Below, piece after piece: positions 8,744 to 18,400 of a DNA stretch of 64,000 nucleotides. Position 1 is the first letter of the stretch, and every line of letters begins with the position of its first letter. The notes under the pieces are model-generated. The model had not been told where the DNA came from and searched no databases. It saw only the letters and a list, made by a program, of their open reading frames with translations. The DNA lies in assembly GCF_020171625.1 (NCBI RefSeq), contig NZ_JAIUZY010000008.1, forward strand, positions 1 to 64,000, given 5' to 3'. The position numbers and the translations under genes were made by a program. The DNA is from Salipiger bermudensis (GTDB lineage Bacteria; Pseudomonadota; Alphaproteobacteria; Rhodobacterales; Rhodobacteraceae).

Positions 8744-9277
8744 CTACATCTGCGGCGGCCAGGGCCGCTGGTCCTCGGCGGCGAGCCAGCTCTGTACCCA
8801 GTCGGGCAGCTCCGGGGACTCGGCCTCGTGGCCGAGCGCCTGCATGATCCGGTCGGTGGGCACGATGCCGTTCCGGTTGGTCACAGCGCCGCGATAGACC
8901 GCGTGGTTGGCGCATTCGCCATCGGCCTTCCACATGCTCTGCTCGAGATACATGAAGCGGGCGTCCCAGCCGATCAGCCGCGAGCGCATCTCGACCTTCT
9001 CCATCAGCCGGACCCGGCGGCGGTAGCGCACCACCGCGCCCGCCATGGTCAGCCCCCAGCGCTCGCGCCGCAGCACCTCGATGAGACCCGAGCGCCGCGC
9101 CAGCGGGATGCGGCCGAGATCGTAGAGCGTCAGGGTGCGGCCGTTGTTGAGCTCCTTCCACAGGTCGAGATCCCACGGCCAGCAGATGTGATGCGAGATG
9201 TGGCTCTCGCCCAGCTCGAGCGGCGGCTGGTTGCGCGAGATCCAAAGCTCCTTGGCCATGCGGATGAAGGGATACAT
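8744..9277 (-). CDS. Acyl-CoA thioesterase-like protein (hotdog fold)
   Basis: A 177-residue protein of the 4-hydroxybenzoyl-CoA thioesterase type, close to the THEM6-like group. The motif WPWDLDLWKELNNGRTLTLYD contains the DxxxxxNNGR-type hotdog active-site helix. RYRRRVRLMEKVEMRSRLIGWD is the usual second strand region. The exact acyl-CoA is not predictable. It is a single gene on the minus strand, divergent from yggT. Confidence 0.8.
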   Translation of the reverse strand: MYPFIRMAKELWISRNQPPLELGESHISHHICWPWDLDLWKELNNGRTLTLYDLGRIPLARRSGLIEVLRRERWGLTMAGAVVRYRRRVRLMEKVEMRSRLIGWDARFMYLEQSMWKADGECANHAVYRGAVTNRNGIVPTDRIMQALGHEAESPELPDWVQSWLAAEDQRPWPPQM

Positions 9278-9411
9278 GCGGGCGACTCCTTGAATTTGCG
9301 CCCAAAGGGCCGCGCCGCGGCGGGAACGTCAACCACAACCCTGCGGCACTATTGCCCTTGTCTGCGGGGATGCTTACCTGTGTGCGCGGACAGGCAAAGG
9401 AAACACACCAC

Positions 9412-9696
9412 ATGATGGCAATCTACGGCCCGCTGAAGCTGATCCTCGACGTGATCTTCTTCATCATGATCGTCCACATCATCATGAGCTGGTTGATCAA
9501 TTTCAACGTGCTCAATCTGCGCCAGCCGCTGGTGGCGAGCATCTGGACCGGGCTCAACCGCCTGCTCGAGCCGATCTATATGCCGATCCGCCGCATCCTG
9601 CCCAACACCCACCCACTGGATCTGGCGCCGCTGGTGGTGTTCATCATCGTGATCTCGCTGCGCGACTACATTCTGCCGACGCTTCTGTTCGGGTGA
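9412..9696 (+). CDS. YggT family membrane protein
   Basis: A 94-residue protein with two hydrophobic segments, at residues 9-28 and near the C-terminus (LAPLVVFIIVISL). The conserved YggT motif is present as LNRLLEPIYMPIRRILPN followed by DLAPLVV. The family is linked to membrane and osmotic stress and in some bacteria to cell division, but its function is unsettled. The ATG at 9412 follows AAAGGAAA; the family N-terminus begins here rather than at upstream codons. Confidence 0.88.
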   Translation: MMAIYGPLKLILDVIFFIMIVHIIMSWLINFNVLNLRQPLVASIWTGLNRLLEPIYMPIRRILPNTHPLDLAPLVVFIIVISLRDYILPTLLFG

Positions 9697-9786
9697 TTTC
9701 CGCCACGGGCGGGCTTGTTCACCTATTCTTAGTATGAGACTGTGCGGAATAGAGCAGATATAGCGTTCATTCCGCAGGTCCCGCCC

Positions 9787-11841
9787 ATGCCACGCGACAT
9801 CGCGCCCGGAGAGGCGCTGCTGAAAGAGATCTTCGGCTTCGATGCCTTCCGTCCCGGACAGGGCGAGATCGTTGATGCCGTGGCGCAGGGCGAGAATGTC
9901 CTCGCCATCATGCCCACCGGCGGCGGCAAATCCCTGTGCTACCAGCTTCCCGCCCTGATGCGCGGCGGCGTGACCGTGGTGATCTCGCCGCTCATCGCCC
10001 TGATGCGCGATCAGGTGCGCGGATTGCGCGAGGCGGGCGTTGCCGCCGGCGCGCTGACCTCCGGCAACACGCAGGAAGAGACCGACGCGGTCTGGGACAT
10101 GCTCTCGCAGGGCACACTCAAGCTCTTGTACCTCGCGCCCGAGCGTCTTGCCTCGGGCGGGGCGCAGCGGATGCTGTCGGAGGCCGGCGTCAGCCTGATC
10201 GCCGTCGACGAGGCCCATTGCGTCAGCCAGTGGGGGCATGATTTCCGCCCCGACTACCTGCGCATCGGCGAGTTGCGCCGCAGCCTCGGCGTGCCGCTCG
10301 CGGCTTTCACCGCCACCGCCGATCAGGAGACGCAGGAAGAGATCGTCCGCCGCCTGTTCGACGGCGAGACGCCGCAGACCTTCCTGCGCGGCTTCGACCG
10401 GCCCAACATCCACCTCGCATTCCGCCCCAAGGACAGCCCGCGCGCGCAGATCCTGCGCTTTGCCGCCGCCCGCAAGGGCCGCTCGGGCATCGTCTATTGC
10501 GGCACCCGCGCCAAGACCGAGAGCATCGCGCAGGCGCTGCGGCAGGAGGGGCACAGCGCCTGTTACTACCACGGCGGCATGGAGGCGGACGACCGCCGCG
10601 CCGTCGAAGAGCGCTTCGCCAAGGAAGACGGGCTGATCGTGGTCGCCACGGTGGCCTTCGGCATGGGGGTCGACAAGCCCGACATCCGCTGGGTCGCCCA
10701 TGCCGACCTGCCGAAATCGATCGAGGCCTATTACCAGGAGATCGGCCGCGCCGGACGCGACGCGGCGCCGGCGGAAACGCTGACGCTTTATGGCGCCGAC
10801 GACATCCGCCTGCGCCGCGCCCAGATCGACGAGGGCATGGCCCCGCCCGAGCGGCGCAGCGCCGATCACGGCCGGCTGAACGCGCTGCTGGGTCTGGCCG
10901 AGGCGCTGGGGTGCCGCCGGCAGCAGCTTCTGCGCTACTTCGGCGAAAGCTCGGAACCTTGCGGCAATTGCGACCTCTGTGACAAGCCGCCCGAGCTGTT
11001 CGATGGCACCGAGGCGGTGCGCAAGGCGCTGTCGGCGGCGCTGCGCACCGACGAGAGCTTCGGCGCCGGGCACCTGATCGACATCCTGATCGGCAACGAG
11101 ACCGACAAGGTGCGCCAGCGCCGCCACGACCAGCTGCCGACCTTCGGGGTCGGGCGCGACCTCAAGAAAGGGCAGTGGCAGGCGGTGTTCCGTCAGATGA
11201 TGGGCTTCGACCTCGTGCGCCCCGATCCCGAGCGTCACGGCGCGCTGGTGATGACCGACGCGGCGCTGCCGATCCTCAAGGGCGAACAGTCCATCACCCT
11301 GCGCCGCGACGTTATCGACCGCGCCGCCGAGCGCCGCCCGCAGGTCAAGACGCTGGTCGCCGAGGAAGACGCGCCGCTGCTGTCGGCACTCAAGGCCAAG
11401 CGCCGGGCGCTGGCCGAGACGGCCTCGCTGCCGGCCTACATGATCTTTCCCGACAAGACCCTGATCGAGATGGCCGAGACCCGTCCGCAAAGCCTCGACG
11501 ACATGGCCCGGATCGGTGGCGTGGGCGCCAAGAAGCTCGAACGCTACGGCGCCGAGTTCCTGTCGGTGATCACCGGTGCGACCGAGGAGATGCACCCGAC
11601 CCGGCGCAAGCTTGCCGGGCGCGAGGCCGGGTCGCTCTACGACACGCTGATGGCGGTGCAGGCGGATCTGGTGCGCGGCATCGACGGCACGGAAAAGCCG
11701 CTCTCCTGCTCGGCCTCGCTGCTGGCCAAGGTGGCGCAGGCCCGGCCCGACAACGGCGAGGCGATGGAGCGGCTGCTGGGCGACCGGCGCTATGAGCGCT
11801 TCGGTCCGGCGTTTCTGGACGTTCTGGCCCGGGCAGACTAG
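9787..11841 (+). CDS. recQ: ATP-dependent DNA helicase RecQ
   Basis: A 684-residue 3'-5' helicase acting in recombination and fork repair. Helicase motifs include MPTGGGKSLCYQ (Walker A), VDEAHCVSQWGHDFRPDY (DEAH plus the RecQ aromatic loop) and EIGRAGRDAAP (motif VI). The zinc-binding domain reads CGNCDLCDKP. The RQC domain follows, and a C-terminal HRDC domain reads IFPDKTLIEMAETRPQSLDD. I chose the ATG at 9787; an upstream start at 9742 would add 15 residues without family support. It is likely co-directional with yaaA, 78 bases downstream. Confidence 0.96.
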   Translation: MPRDIAPGEALLKEIFGFDAFRPGQGEIVDAVAQGENVLAIMPTGGGKSLCYQLPALMRGGVTVVISPLIALMRDQVRGLREAGVAAGALTSGNTQEETDAVWDMLSQGTLKLLYLAPERLASGGAQRMLSEAGVSLIAVDEAHCVSQWGHDFRPDYLRIGELRRSLGVPLAAFTATADQETQEEIVRRLFDGETPQTFLRGFDRPNIHLAFRPKDSPRAQILRFAAARKGRSGIVYCGTRAKTESIAQALRQEGHSACYYHGGMEADDRRAVEERFAKEDGLIVVATVAFGMGVDKPDIRWVAHADLPKSIEAYYQEIGRAGRDAAPAETLTLYGADDIRLRRAQIDEGMAPPERRSADHGRLNALLGLAEALGCRRQQLLRYFGESSEPCGNCDLCDKPPELFDGTEAVRKALSAALRTDESFGAGHLIDILIGNETDKVRQRRHDQLPTFGVGRDLKKGQWQAVFRQMMGFDLVRPDPERHGALVMTDAALPILKGEQSITLRRDVIDRAAERRPQVKTLVAEEDAPLLSALKAKRRALAETASLPAYMIFPDKTLIEMAETRPQSLDDMARIGGVGAKKLERYGAEFLSVITGATEEMHPTRRKLAGREAGSLYDTLMAVQADLVRGIDGTEKPLSCSASLLAKVAQARPDNGEAMERLLGDRRYERFGPAFLDVLARAD

Positions 11842-11919
11842 ATCGGCCCGGGGATTTGAATTCCCGAATATCCCGATGACGGACGAGACCGGGCGCCGCC
11901 CGGCAAAGGAGGTTTCGCG

Positions 11920-12690
11920 ATGCTGGTAGTGGTGTCCCCCGCCAAGAAGCTGGACTGGTCGGAGCGCGACGTGACGATGACCGAGCCGCGCCTGCAGGAT
12001 GAGGCCAAACGCCTCGCCGCGGTAGCGCGCGAGCTGAGCGTCGATGACCTCAAGTCGCTGATGAAGATTTCCGACGATCTCGCGAAGCTCAACCGCGACC
12101 GCTTTCGCAACTTCCGCGATGCCCCCGACGCCGACGATCTGCGCCCGGCGGCGCTGGGGTTTGCCGGCGACACCTATCAGGGGCTCGAGGCGGCCTCTCT
12201 GGATGAAGATGAGATGGACTGGGCGCAGAATCACCTGCGCATCCTGTCGGGTCTTTACGGCGTGCTGCGCCCGCGCGACGGCTTCCAGCAATACCGGCTC
12301 GAGATGGGCTCGCGGCTGAAGACCGAGCGCGGCAAGAACCTCTACGACTATTGGGGCGACCGGATCTCGACCTTGCTGAACGCCGATGCCGGGGAGGTCG
12401 GCGCGCAGGTGCTGGTAAACTGCGCCAGTCAGGAATATTTCGGCGCCGTCGACCGCGAAGCGCTGAAGCTGCGGGTGATCACGCCGCAATTCATGGAAGA
12501 CAAGGGCGGGAAGCCGAAGATCGTCAGCTTCTATGCCAAGAAGGCGCGCGGCGCGATGGCGCGCTACATCGTGCAGCACCGGCTCAGCGATCCCGACGCC
12601 CTGCTCGATTTCGACAGCGGCGGCTATGCCTTCTCGGAAGAGCTGTCGCAGCCCGATCAGCCGGTCTTCGTCCGCCCCTACGGCGGCTGA
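11920..12690 (+). CDS. yaaA: Peroxide stress protein YaaA
   Basis: A 256-residue cytosolic protein of the UPF0246/DUF328 family. In E. coli, YaaA limits DNA damage by lowering free iron during hydrogen peroxide stress. Family hallmarks are the start [13 protein letters not shown], the central [19 protein letters not shown] and YDYWGDRIS, and the late [10 protein letters not shown]-like [13 protein letters not shown]. The ribosome-binding site is AAAGGAGG eight bases upstream. Its 3' end overlaps the convergent histidine kinase gene by 13 bases. Confidence 0.93.
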   Translation: MLVVVSPAKKLDWSERDVTMTEPRLQDEAKRLAAVARELSVDDLKSLMKISDDLAKLNRDRFRNFRDAPDADDLRPAALGFAGDTYQGLEAASLDEDEMDWAQNHLRILSGLYGVLRPRDGFQQYRLEMGSRLKTERGKNLYDYWGDRISTLLNADAGEVGAQVLVNCASQEYFGAVDREALKLRVITPQFMEDKGGKPKIVSFYAKKARGAMARYIVQHRLSDPDALLDFDSGGYAFSEELSQPDQPVFVRPYGG

Positions 12691-15254
12691 GCCACGCGCC
12701 CGGCCCATGTGTCGATCAGCCGGGCAAGCTCCTGCTTGCGCAGCGGCTTGGTGAGATAGTCATCCAGCCCGGCCTCGAGGATGCCGTCGCGATCGCCGGT
12801 CATGGCATGGGCGGTGACCGCGATGATCGGGACACGCGCGCCCGGCGGCTCCAGCGCGCGGATCTGCTGCGTGGCCTGCTTGCCGTCCATGCGCGGCATC
12901 GAAATATCCATGAAGATCAGGTCCGGGCGGCGCTTGCGATAGGCCTCGACCGCCTCGAACCCGTTTCCGGCAAGGCGCAGCGAGAGCGGCCGGCCCAGCC
13001 CCTCGGCCATCTTGCGAAACACCATCTGGTTGGTGCGGTTGTCCTCGGCAAGGATCACGTCGAGCGGGCGGGCCGGAGTGGCCGCGGGCGCCCCGGCGCC
13101 CCCGCGGCGGCTGCGGAAGGTCGGCAGCGCGCTTGGCGGCGCGGGCGGTTGCGGCTGCGGCTGTGGCTCGGCGGGAGGCGGATCGGTCTCCATCGTCTCG
13201 AGCGCCTGCAACAGGGCCCGGCGCGGCGCGGGCTTGGGCAGCACCGCACGCACCCCGCAGGCCTGCGCCGACGCTTTCAGTGTTTTTGGCTCCGGCGACA
13301 GCAGCATCACCGGTAGCCCGGGCTGCACGCGCGAAAGCTGCCGTGCCAGGTCCAGCCCGCTCATGTCCGGCAGGTCCTGCTCGGCGATGATCAGGTCGGG
13401 CGGCTCGTCCATGCGGTCGAGCGCCTCTTCGGCGGTCCTGCAGACGCTGACCGTGAGGCCCACGGTCTCCATCTGCCGGGTCAGGATGGCCCGGTTGAGC
13501 ACGTGATCGTCGACCACCAGAACCTCGCGCAGGCTGTCGGGAAGCGCCGCCGCCTCGATCTGCGCCGGCTCCTCGACCGGCAGCTCCACGCGCAGCCCGA
13601 AGCACGACCCGCGCCCCGGCTCGGAGTCGACCCAGATCTCGCCGCCCATCAGGTCGGTCAGCCGCTTGGTGATCGCAAGGCCCAGTCCGGTGCCCTCGAA
13701 CTGGCGATTGCGGTCATCCTCGACCTGATTGAACTCGCCGAAGATGTGCTCGATCTTGTCGGGCGGAATGCCGATGCCGGTATCCTCGACCGTGATATGC
13801 ACCGCCGCCCGCCGGTCTTCGAGCGCGCGCCCGGTGATGCGGATCAGCACGTGCCCCTCGTTGGTGAACTTGACCGCGTTGCCGACGAGGTTGGTGAAGA
13901 TCTGCCGCACCCGTCCGGGATCGCCGATGAAACGGGTGGGCAGGAACATGTCGTAGTCGACCAGCAGCTCGAGGCCTTTCTCGCGCGCCGTGGGCTGCAG
14001 CAGCAAGAGCACCTCGTGCACGGTGCGTTCCAGATCGAAGGGCTCGGGCTTGAGCTGCAGGCGCTCGGCCTCGATCTTGGAATAGTCGAGGATGTCGTTG
14101 ATGATCACCAGCAGCGCCTCGCCGGAGTTGCGTATGGTGTCGACATAGAGCGCCTGTTCGTCGCTGAGGGCGGAGTCGCGCAGCAGCTCGGCCATGCCGA
14201 CGACGCCGTTCATCGGGGTGCGGATCTCGTGGCTCATGTTGGCGAGGAAGGCGGACTTGGCGTGGCTCGCCTGCTCGGCGCGGCGCTTGGCCTCGACCAG
14301 CTCCTGCTGGGTGCGCTTGGCCTCGGTGATGTCGATGCGCAGGCCGACGCGGCCGCCGTCGGTGAGCGCGCGTTCGTAGATCCGCAGCCAGCGGCCATCG
14401 CCGAGCTGCTGTTCCATCTCCTGCTCGGCGCTGCGATGCGCGGCGAGACGCTCTTCGAGCCAAGCCTCCTCGCGCCCCACCGCCTCGGCATACTGGCCCT
14501 GCGACAGGCCATAGCGCAGGATGTCCTCGAAGCTGGCGCCGGGGATGATGGCCGGGGCGCTGTCGTTGTAGAGCGTGCGGTAAGGCTCGTTGCACATCAG
14601 CAGGCGGTCTTCGGCGTCGTAGATGACGAAGCCGTCCGGCAGTTCTTCGATCGCCGACCACATGCGCATCAATTCGGTGATGTCGACGCATAGAGAGACC
14701 ACGCCGCCATCGGGCATCCGCCGATCCTGGATCTTGAAGAACTGGCCGGTCCACAGGCGGATGATCTCGGGCGGGATCGGGTCCATCTCCCAGCGCGCCT
14801 GCATCCGGGCGAGCCACTGCCGCCGGCGTTCGCCCTGCAGATCGACGATGCCCTCCTCGACGAGCATCTCGAGCACATGGCGATAGCTCGCGCCGGGGCC
14901 AACCGAATCGATCCCCTCGAACGGGGCAAGGAAGGCAGGATTGGCCAGCTCGAGCCGTGCGTCGGAATTGTACATCGCGAAGCCGTCGCGCATCGTCTGC
15001 AGCGCCTTCCAGAGCTGTCCTTCGACCAGCTCGATCTTTTCGTGCGCAAGGCCGAGCTGCGATTTCACCAGCCGGTACTCGGAGCGCACCTCGGTGATCT
15101 CGGCGCGGGTTTCATGGATTTCGTTGCTCAGGGCGCGGGCGTGTTTTCCGAGCTTGCGATTGGCGGCGAACAGCTCGGCCTGCTTGAGTTCGAGCAGACG
15201 TTCGGCTGCGAGCCGCGCGCGCCGTTCCTCTGCCAGTCTTGCCGAGAGATTCAT
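12678..15254 (-). CDS. Hybrid sensor histidine kinase with two receiver domains
   Basis: An 858-residue kinase without obvious membrane segments, so probably cytosolic. A coiled coil (residues 1-85) is followed by two PAS-like domains (about 85-195 and 200-315), a dimerisation domain with phospho-histidine His342 in [12 protein letters not shown], and an ATPase domain with [18 protein letters not shown] and GTGLGLAI. The first receiver (about 575-690) has Glu625 where the phosphoacceptor Asp belongs ([12 protein letters not shown]). A Pro/Gln linker (about 691-730) leads to the second receiver, with intact Asp783 (FMDISMP). Partners are not adjacent. It diverges from the alpha-2-macroglobulin gene. 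Confidence 0.93.
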   Translation of the reverse strand: MNLSARLAEERRARLAAERLLELKQAELFAANRKLGKHARALSNEIHETRAEITEVRSEYRLVKSQLGLAHEKIELVEGQLWKALQTMRDGFAMYNSDARLELANPAFLAPFEGIDSVGPGASYRHVLEMLVEEGIVDLQGERRRQWLARMQARWEMDPIPPEIIRLWTGQFFKIQDRRMPDGGVVSLCVDITELMRMWSAIEELPDGFVIYDAEDRLLMCNEPYRTLYNDSAPAIIPGASFEDILRYGLSQGQYAEAVGREEAWLEERLAAHRSAEQEMEQQLGDGRWLRIYERALTDGGRVGLRIDITEAKRTQQELVEAKRRAEQASHAKSAFLANMSHEIRTPMNGVVGMAELLRDSALSDEQALYVDTIRNSGEALLVIINDILDYSKIEAERLQLKPEPFDLERTVHEVLLLLQPTAREKGLELLVDYDMFLPTRFIGDPGRVRQIFTNLVGNAVKFTNEGHVLIRITGRALEDRRAAVHITVEDTGIGIPPDKIEHIFGEFNQVEDDRNRQFEGTGLGLAITKRLTDLMGGEIWVDSEPGRGSCFGLRVELPVEEPAQIEAAALPDSLREVLVVDDHVLNRAILTRQMETVGLTVSVCRTAEEALDRMDEPPDLIIAEQDLPDMSGLDLARQLSRVQPGLPVMLLSPEPKTLKASAQACGVRAVLPKPAPRRALLQALETMETDPPPAEPQPQPQPPAPPSALPTFRSRRGGAGAPAATPARPLDVILAEDNRTNQMVFRKMAEGLGRPLSLRLAGNGFEAVEAYRKRRPDLIFMDISMPRMDGKQATQQIRALEPPGARVPIIAVTAHAMTGDRDGILEAGLDDYLTKPLRKQELARLIDTWAGRVAQPP

Positions 15255-15301
15255 GCCTGTGCCGCCTTGTGAAAACGGGGCGAGAGTGGCGCGGTGTTGG
15301 T

Positions 15302-15354
15302 GAAGATCGTCTTAAGGAAGAACTCTGAAAGACGTCCGGAAGACATCTTGAAGG
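15302..15354. promoter_or_regulatory. Repeat motifs between the kinase and alpha-2-macroglobulin genes
   Basis: The 169-base divergent spacer carries two similar 16-base direct repeats, GAAGATCGTCTTAAGG (15302-15317) and GAAGACATCTTGAAGG (15339-15354), 37 bases apart. There is also a perfect 6-base inverted repeat CGTCTT/AAGACG (15308-15313 and 15328-15333). They could be operator sites for either gene; no regulator is assigned. Confidence 0.3.
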
Positions 15355-15423
15355 CGTCGGAAAATATTGCCATTCCCGCCTCGCGGGTCCACCATGCCCC
15401 TGCTTCCAGAAGGAGATTGCACC

Positions 15424-18400
15424 ATGCGCCGGCTGATGCTCGCTTTCATCGCGGCGGCCTGCGCCGCAACGTCGTCCCCGTCGCAGGAGGCCGGGCCGTT
15501 GATGCCCGAGCGCCGCCTCGTGGTGAGTCGCGACACGGACTTCTTCGGCGGCGATCTGCAGCCACTCTTCGACACCACGCTCGAGGCGTGCCAGACGCTG
15601 TGCCTTGGCGATCCGGCCTGCGCGGCCTTCACCTTCAACACCCGCTCCAACGCCTGCTTCCCCAAGACCGGCGTGACCGAGCGCAAATCCTATGACGGCG
15701 CGGTTTCGGCCGAGGTCATCGTCGCCGGCGCCGGGGCGCTGTCGCGGGCGGAGGCGCGCGTGCGCGATCTCGGCTTCCTCGAGGCCGGCGACCTTGCGGC
15801 CGCCCGCGAGGAGGCCGGGGCCATCGGCGCGCGGCATTCCGGCGGGCAGTGGAGCGTCGGGGAGCTGGGCGATGCAGCCCGCAGCGCCGAGGCGCAGGGC
15901 AACCTGCGTGACGCGCTGAGCTGGACCGGGGCCGCGCTGGCCCAGAGCGACACGGCGGCGCTCTGGCTCGATTACGCGCGGCTGTCGCGGGCCTATGCCG
16001 CGGCGAGCAGCAATGGCGGCGAGACGCAGACCCACGAGCGCCGGGCGCTGCTGGCCGCGATCAACGCCTACCTGCGGGCCGGGCCCGAGGCGCAGCGCGC
16101 CACGGCGCTCCTGCAACTGGCCGAGGGGCTCGAGGGCACCGGGCAGGGCCGGCTCATGGTGCCGGCGCTGCGGCTCGCCGAGCGGCTGGCGCCACGCGAC
16201 GAGATCGCGCAGGCGCTCGACCGGGCCATCGCGCAATACGGCTTTCGCATCACCGAGCACGTGGTCGAGGCCGACAGCGCGGCCCCGCGGATCTGCGCGG
16301 AATTCTCCGAAGATCTGATCCGCGCCGGGCAGGATTACGCGCCCTTCGTGCGGCTGCCGGACCCGAAACTCGCCGTGGTGTCGGACGACAGGCGCATCTG
16401 CATCACCGGTGTGCAGCATGGCGAGCGCTATGACCTGACCTTCCGGGCGGGCCTGCCCTCTGCGCAGGGCGACGCGCTGGTCCGCGACGTCCCGATCACC
16501 GCCTATGTGCGCGACCGGGCGCCCGCGCTCTCCTTCCCGGGGCGGGCCTACGTGCTGCCCAAGAGCGCCGATGCCGGGCTGCCGATCGAGACGGTGAACC
16601 TTGCGGAGGTCGATCTGACGCTGCGCCGGGTCTCGGACCGCAACCTGATCCGCGCCATGCAGGACGAGTATTTTGGCCGTCCGCTCTCGACCTGGGCCGA
16701 GGAGCGTTTTGCCGGGGAACTGGCCGAAGAGATCTGGACCGGCACGGGCGAGGTCGAGAACCGGCTCAACGCCGACGTCACCACGCGGCTGCCGATTGGC
16801 GAGGTGGTGGGCGATCTTCCTGCGGGGATCTACGCGCTGACCGCGCGGGTGCCGGGGGCCGATCCCTCCGAGGAGGCGGGCGCGACGCAGTGGTTCGTGC
16901 TCTCGGATATCGGCCTGACGACGCTGGCCGGAACGGACGGGCTCACGGTGATCGCCCGGGGGCTCTCGGATGCGGCGCCGCTCGAGGGGCTCGAGGTGAC
17001 GCTGCTGTCGCGGGCCAACCGCCCGCTTGGCACGGCCACGACCGACGACGAGGGCGTAGCGCGCTTTGCCGGCGGGCTGACGCGGGGCACCGGCGGGGCC
17101 GCTCCGGCGCTGCTGACCGCCACGCGCGGCGAGGAGGACATCGCCTTCCTGTCCCTCACCGATCCCGCCTTCGATCTTTCCGATCGCGGCGTCGAGGGCC
17201 GCGCGCCCTCGGGGCCGCTCGATGCCTTCCTAACCACCGACCGGGGCGCCTACCGCGCGGGCGAGACCATCCACGCCACCGCTCTGCTGCGCGATGCCAA
17301 GGTGCGCGCGGTCGGGGATGTGCCGCTGACCGCGGTGCTGACGCGGCCCGACGGGGTCGAGCACGCCCGCCTCGTGTCAAACGAGGGGGTGGCGGGGGGC
17401 CATGTCTTCACCTTGCCGCTCGCGCCCTCGGTGCCGCGCGGCACGTGGCGGCTGGCGCTCTTCGCCGACCCCGACGCCCCGGCGCTGGTCTCGGAGACGG
17501 TGCTGGTCGAGGACTTCGTGCCCGAGCGCATCGACGTCGACCTGTCGCTGCCCGAGGGGCCGATCGCGCGCAACGCGCCGCCGCGGCTCGAGGTCGAGGC
17601 GCGCTATCTCTTCGGCGCGCCGGGGGCGGACCTGCCCATCGAAGGCGAGCTGACCCTGATCCCGCAGACCACGCTGGAGGCGCTGCCGGGCTACCGCTTC
17701 GGGCGCCACGACGGCGAGGCCAACCCGCAGACCCAGTCGTTCCCGCCGGATCTGCGCAGCGATGGCGAGGGGCGCGCGCAGCTGGCGCTGCCCTTGCCCG
17801 AGGGCACGGCTGGGCAGCCGCAGGAGGCGCGGGTGACGCTGCGGGTCTCCGAAGGCTCGGGCCGCCCGGTGGAGCGCTCGCTGAGCCGACCGGTCGCGCC
17901 CTCGGGGCCGATGATCGGCATCCGCCCGGAGTTCGACGGCACCCTGCCGGAGGGCACGGAGGCCAGCTTCCTGTTGCAGGCGGTCGGGCCGGATCTGGGG
18001 CCGGTGCCGATGCAGGTGGAGTGGCGGGTGAACCGGGTCGAGACGCGCTACCAGTGGTACGAGCTTTACGGCAACTGGAACTGGGAGCCGGTGACCACGC
18101 GCAGCACCGTTGCCAGCGGGTCCGCGACGCTGGGGGGCGAGCCTGTCCGGGTGAGCGCGGGTCTCGACTGGGGCGCCTACGAGCTGGTGGTTGAGCGCAC
18201 GGGCGGCGACTATGTCGCCTCGTCGGTCGGCTTCGAGGCGGGCTGGTACGCGCCGGTGGGCGCGGTCGCCACGCCGGACATGCTCGAGCTGTCGCTCGAC
18301 CGCGAAAGCTATGCTCCGGGCGACACCGCGCAACTCCGCGTCGTGCCGCGTTACGCGGGCGAGGCGCTGGTGACGGTGCTCTCGGACCGGGTGATCTCGA

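Noticed and set aside
9494-9499. A TTGATCAA-like FNR half-site pair.
   Set aside because: It lies inside the yggT coding sequence and does not match the full spacing.
9349-12708. A 1119-codon open frame antisense to recQ and yaaA.
   Set aside because: It is a shadow of strongly supported genes, with His/Arg-rich translation.
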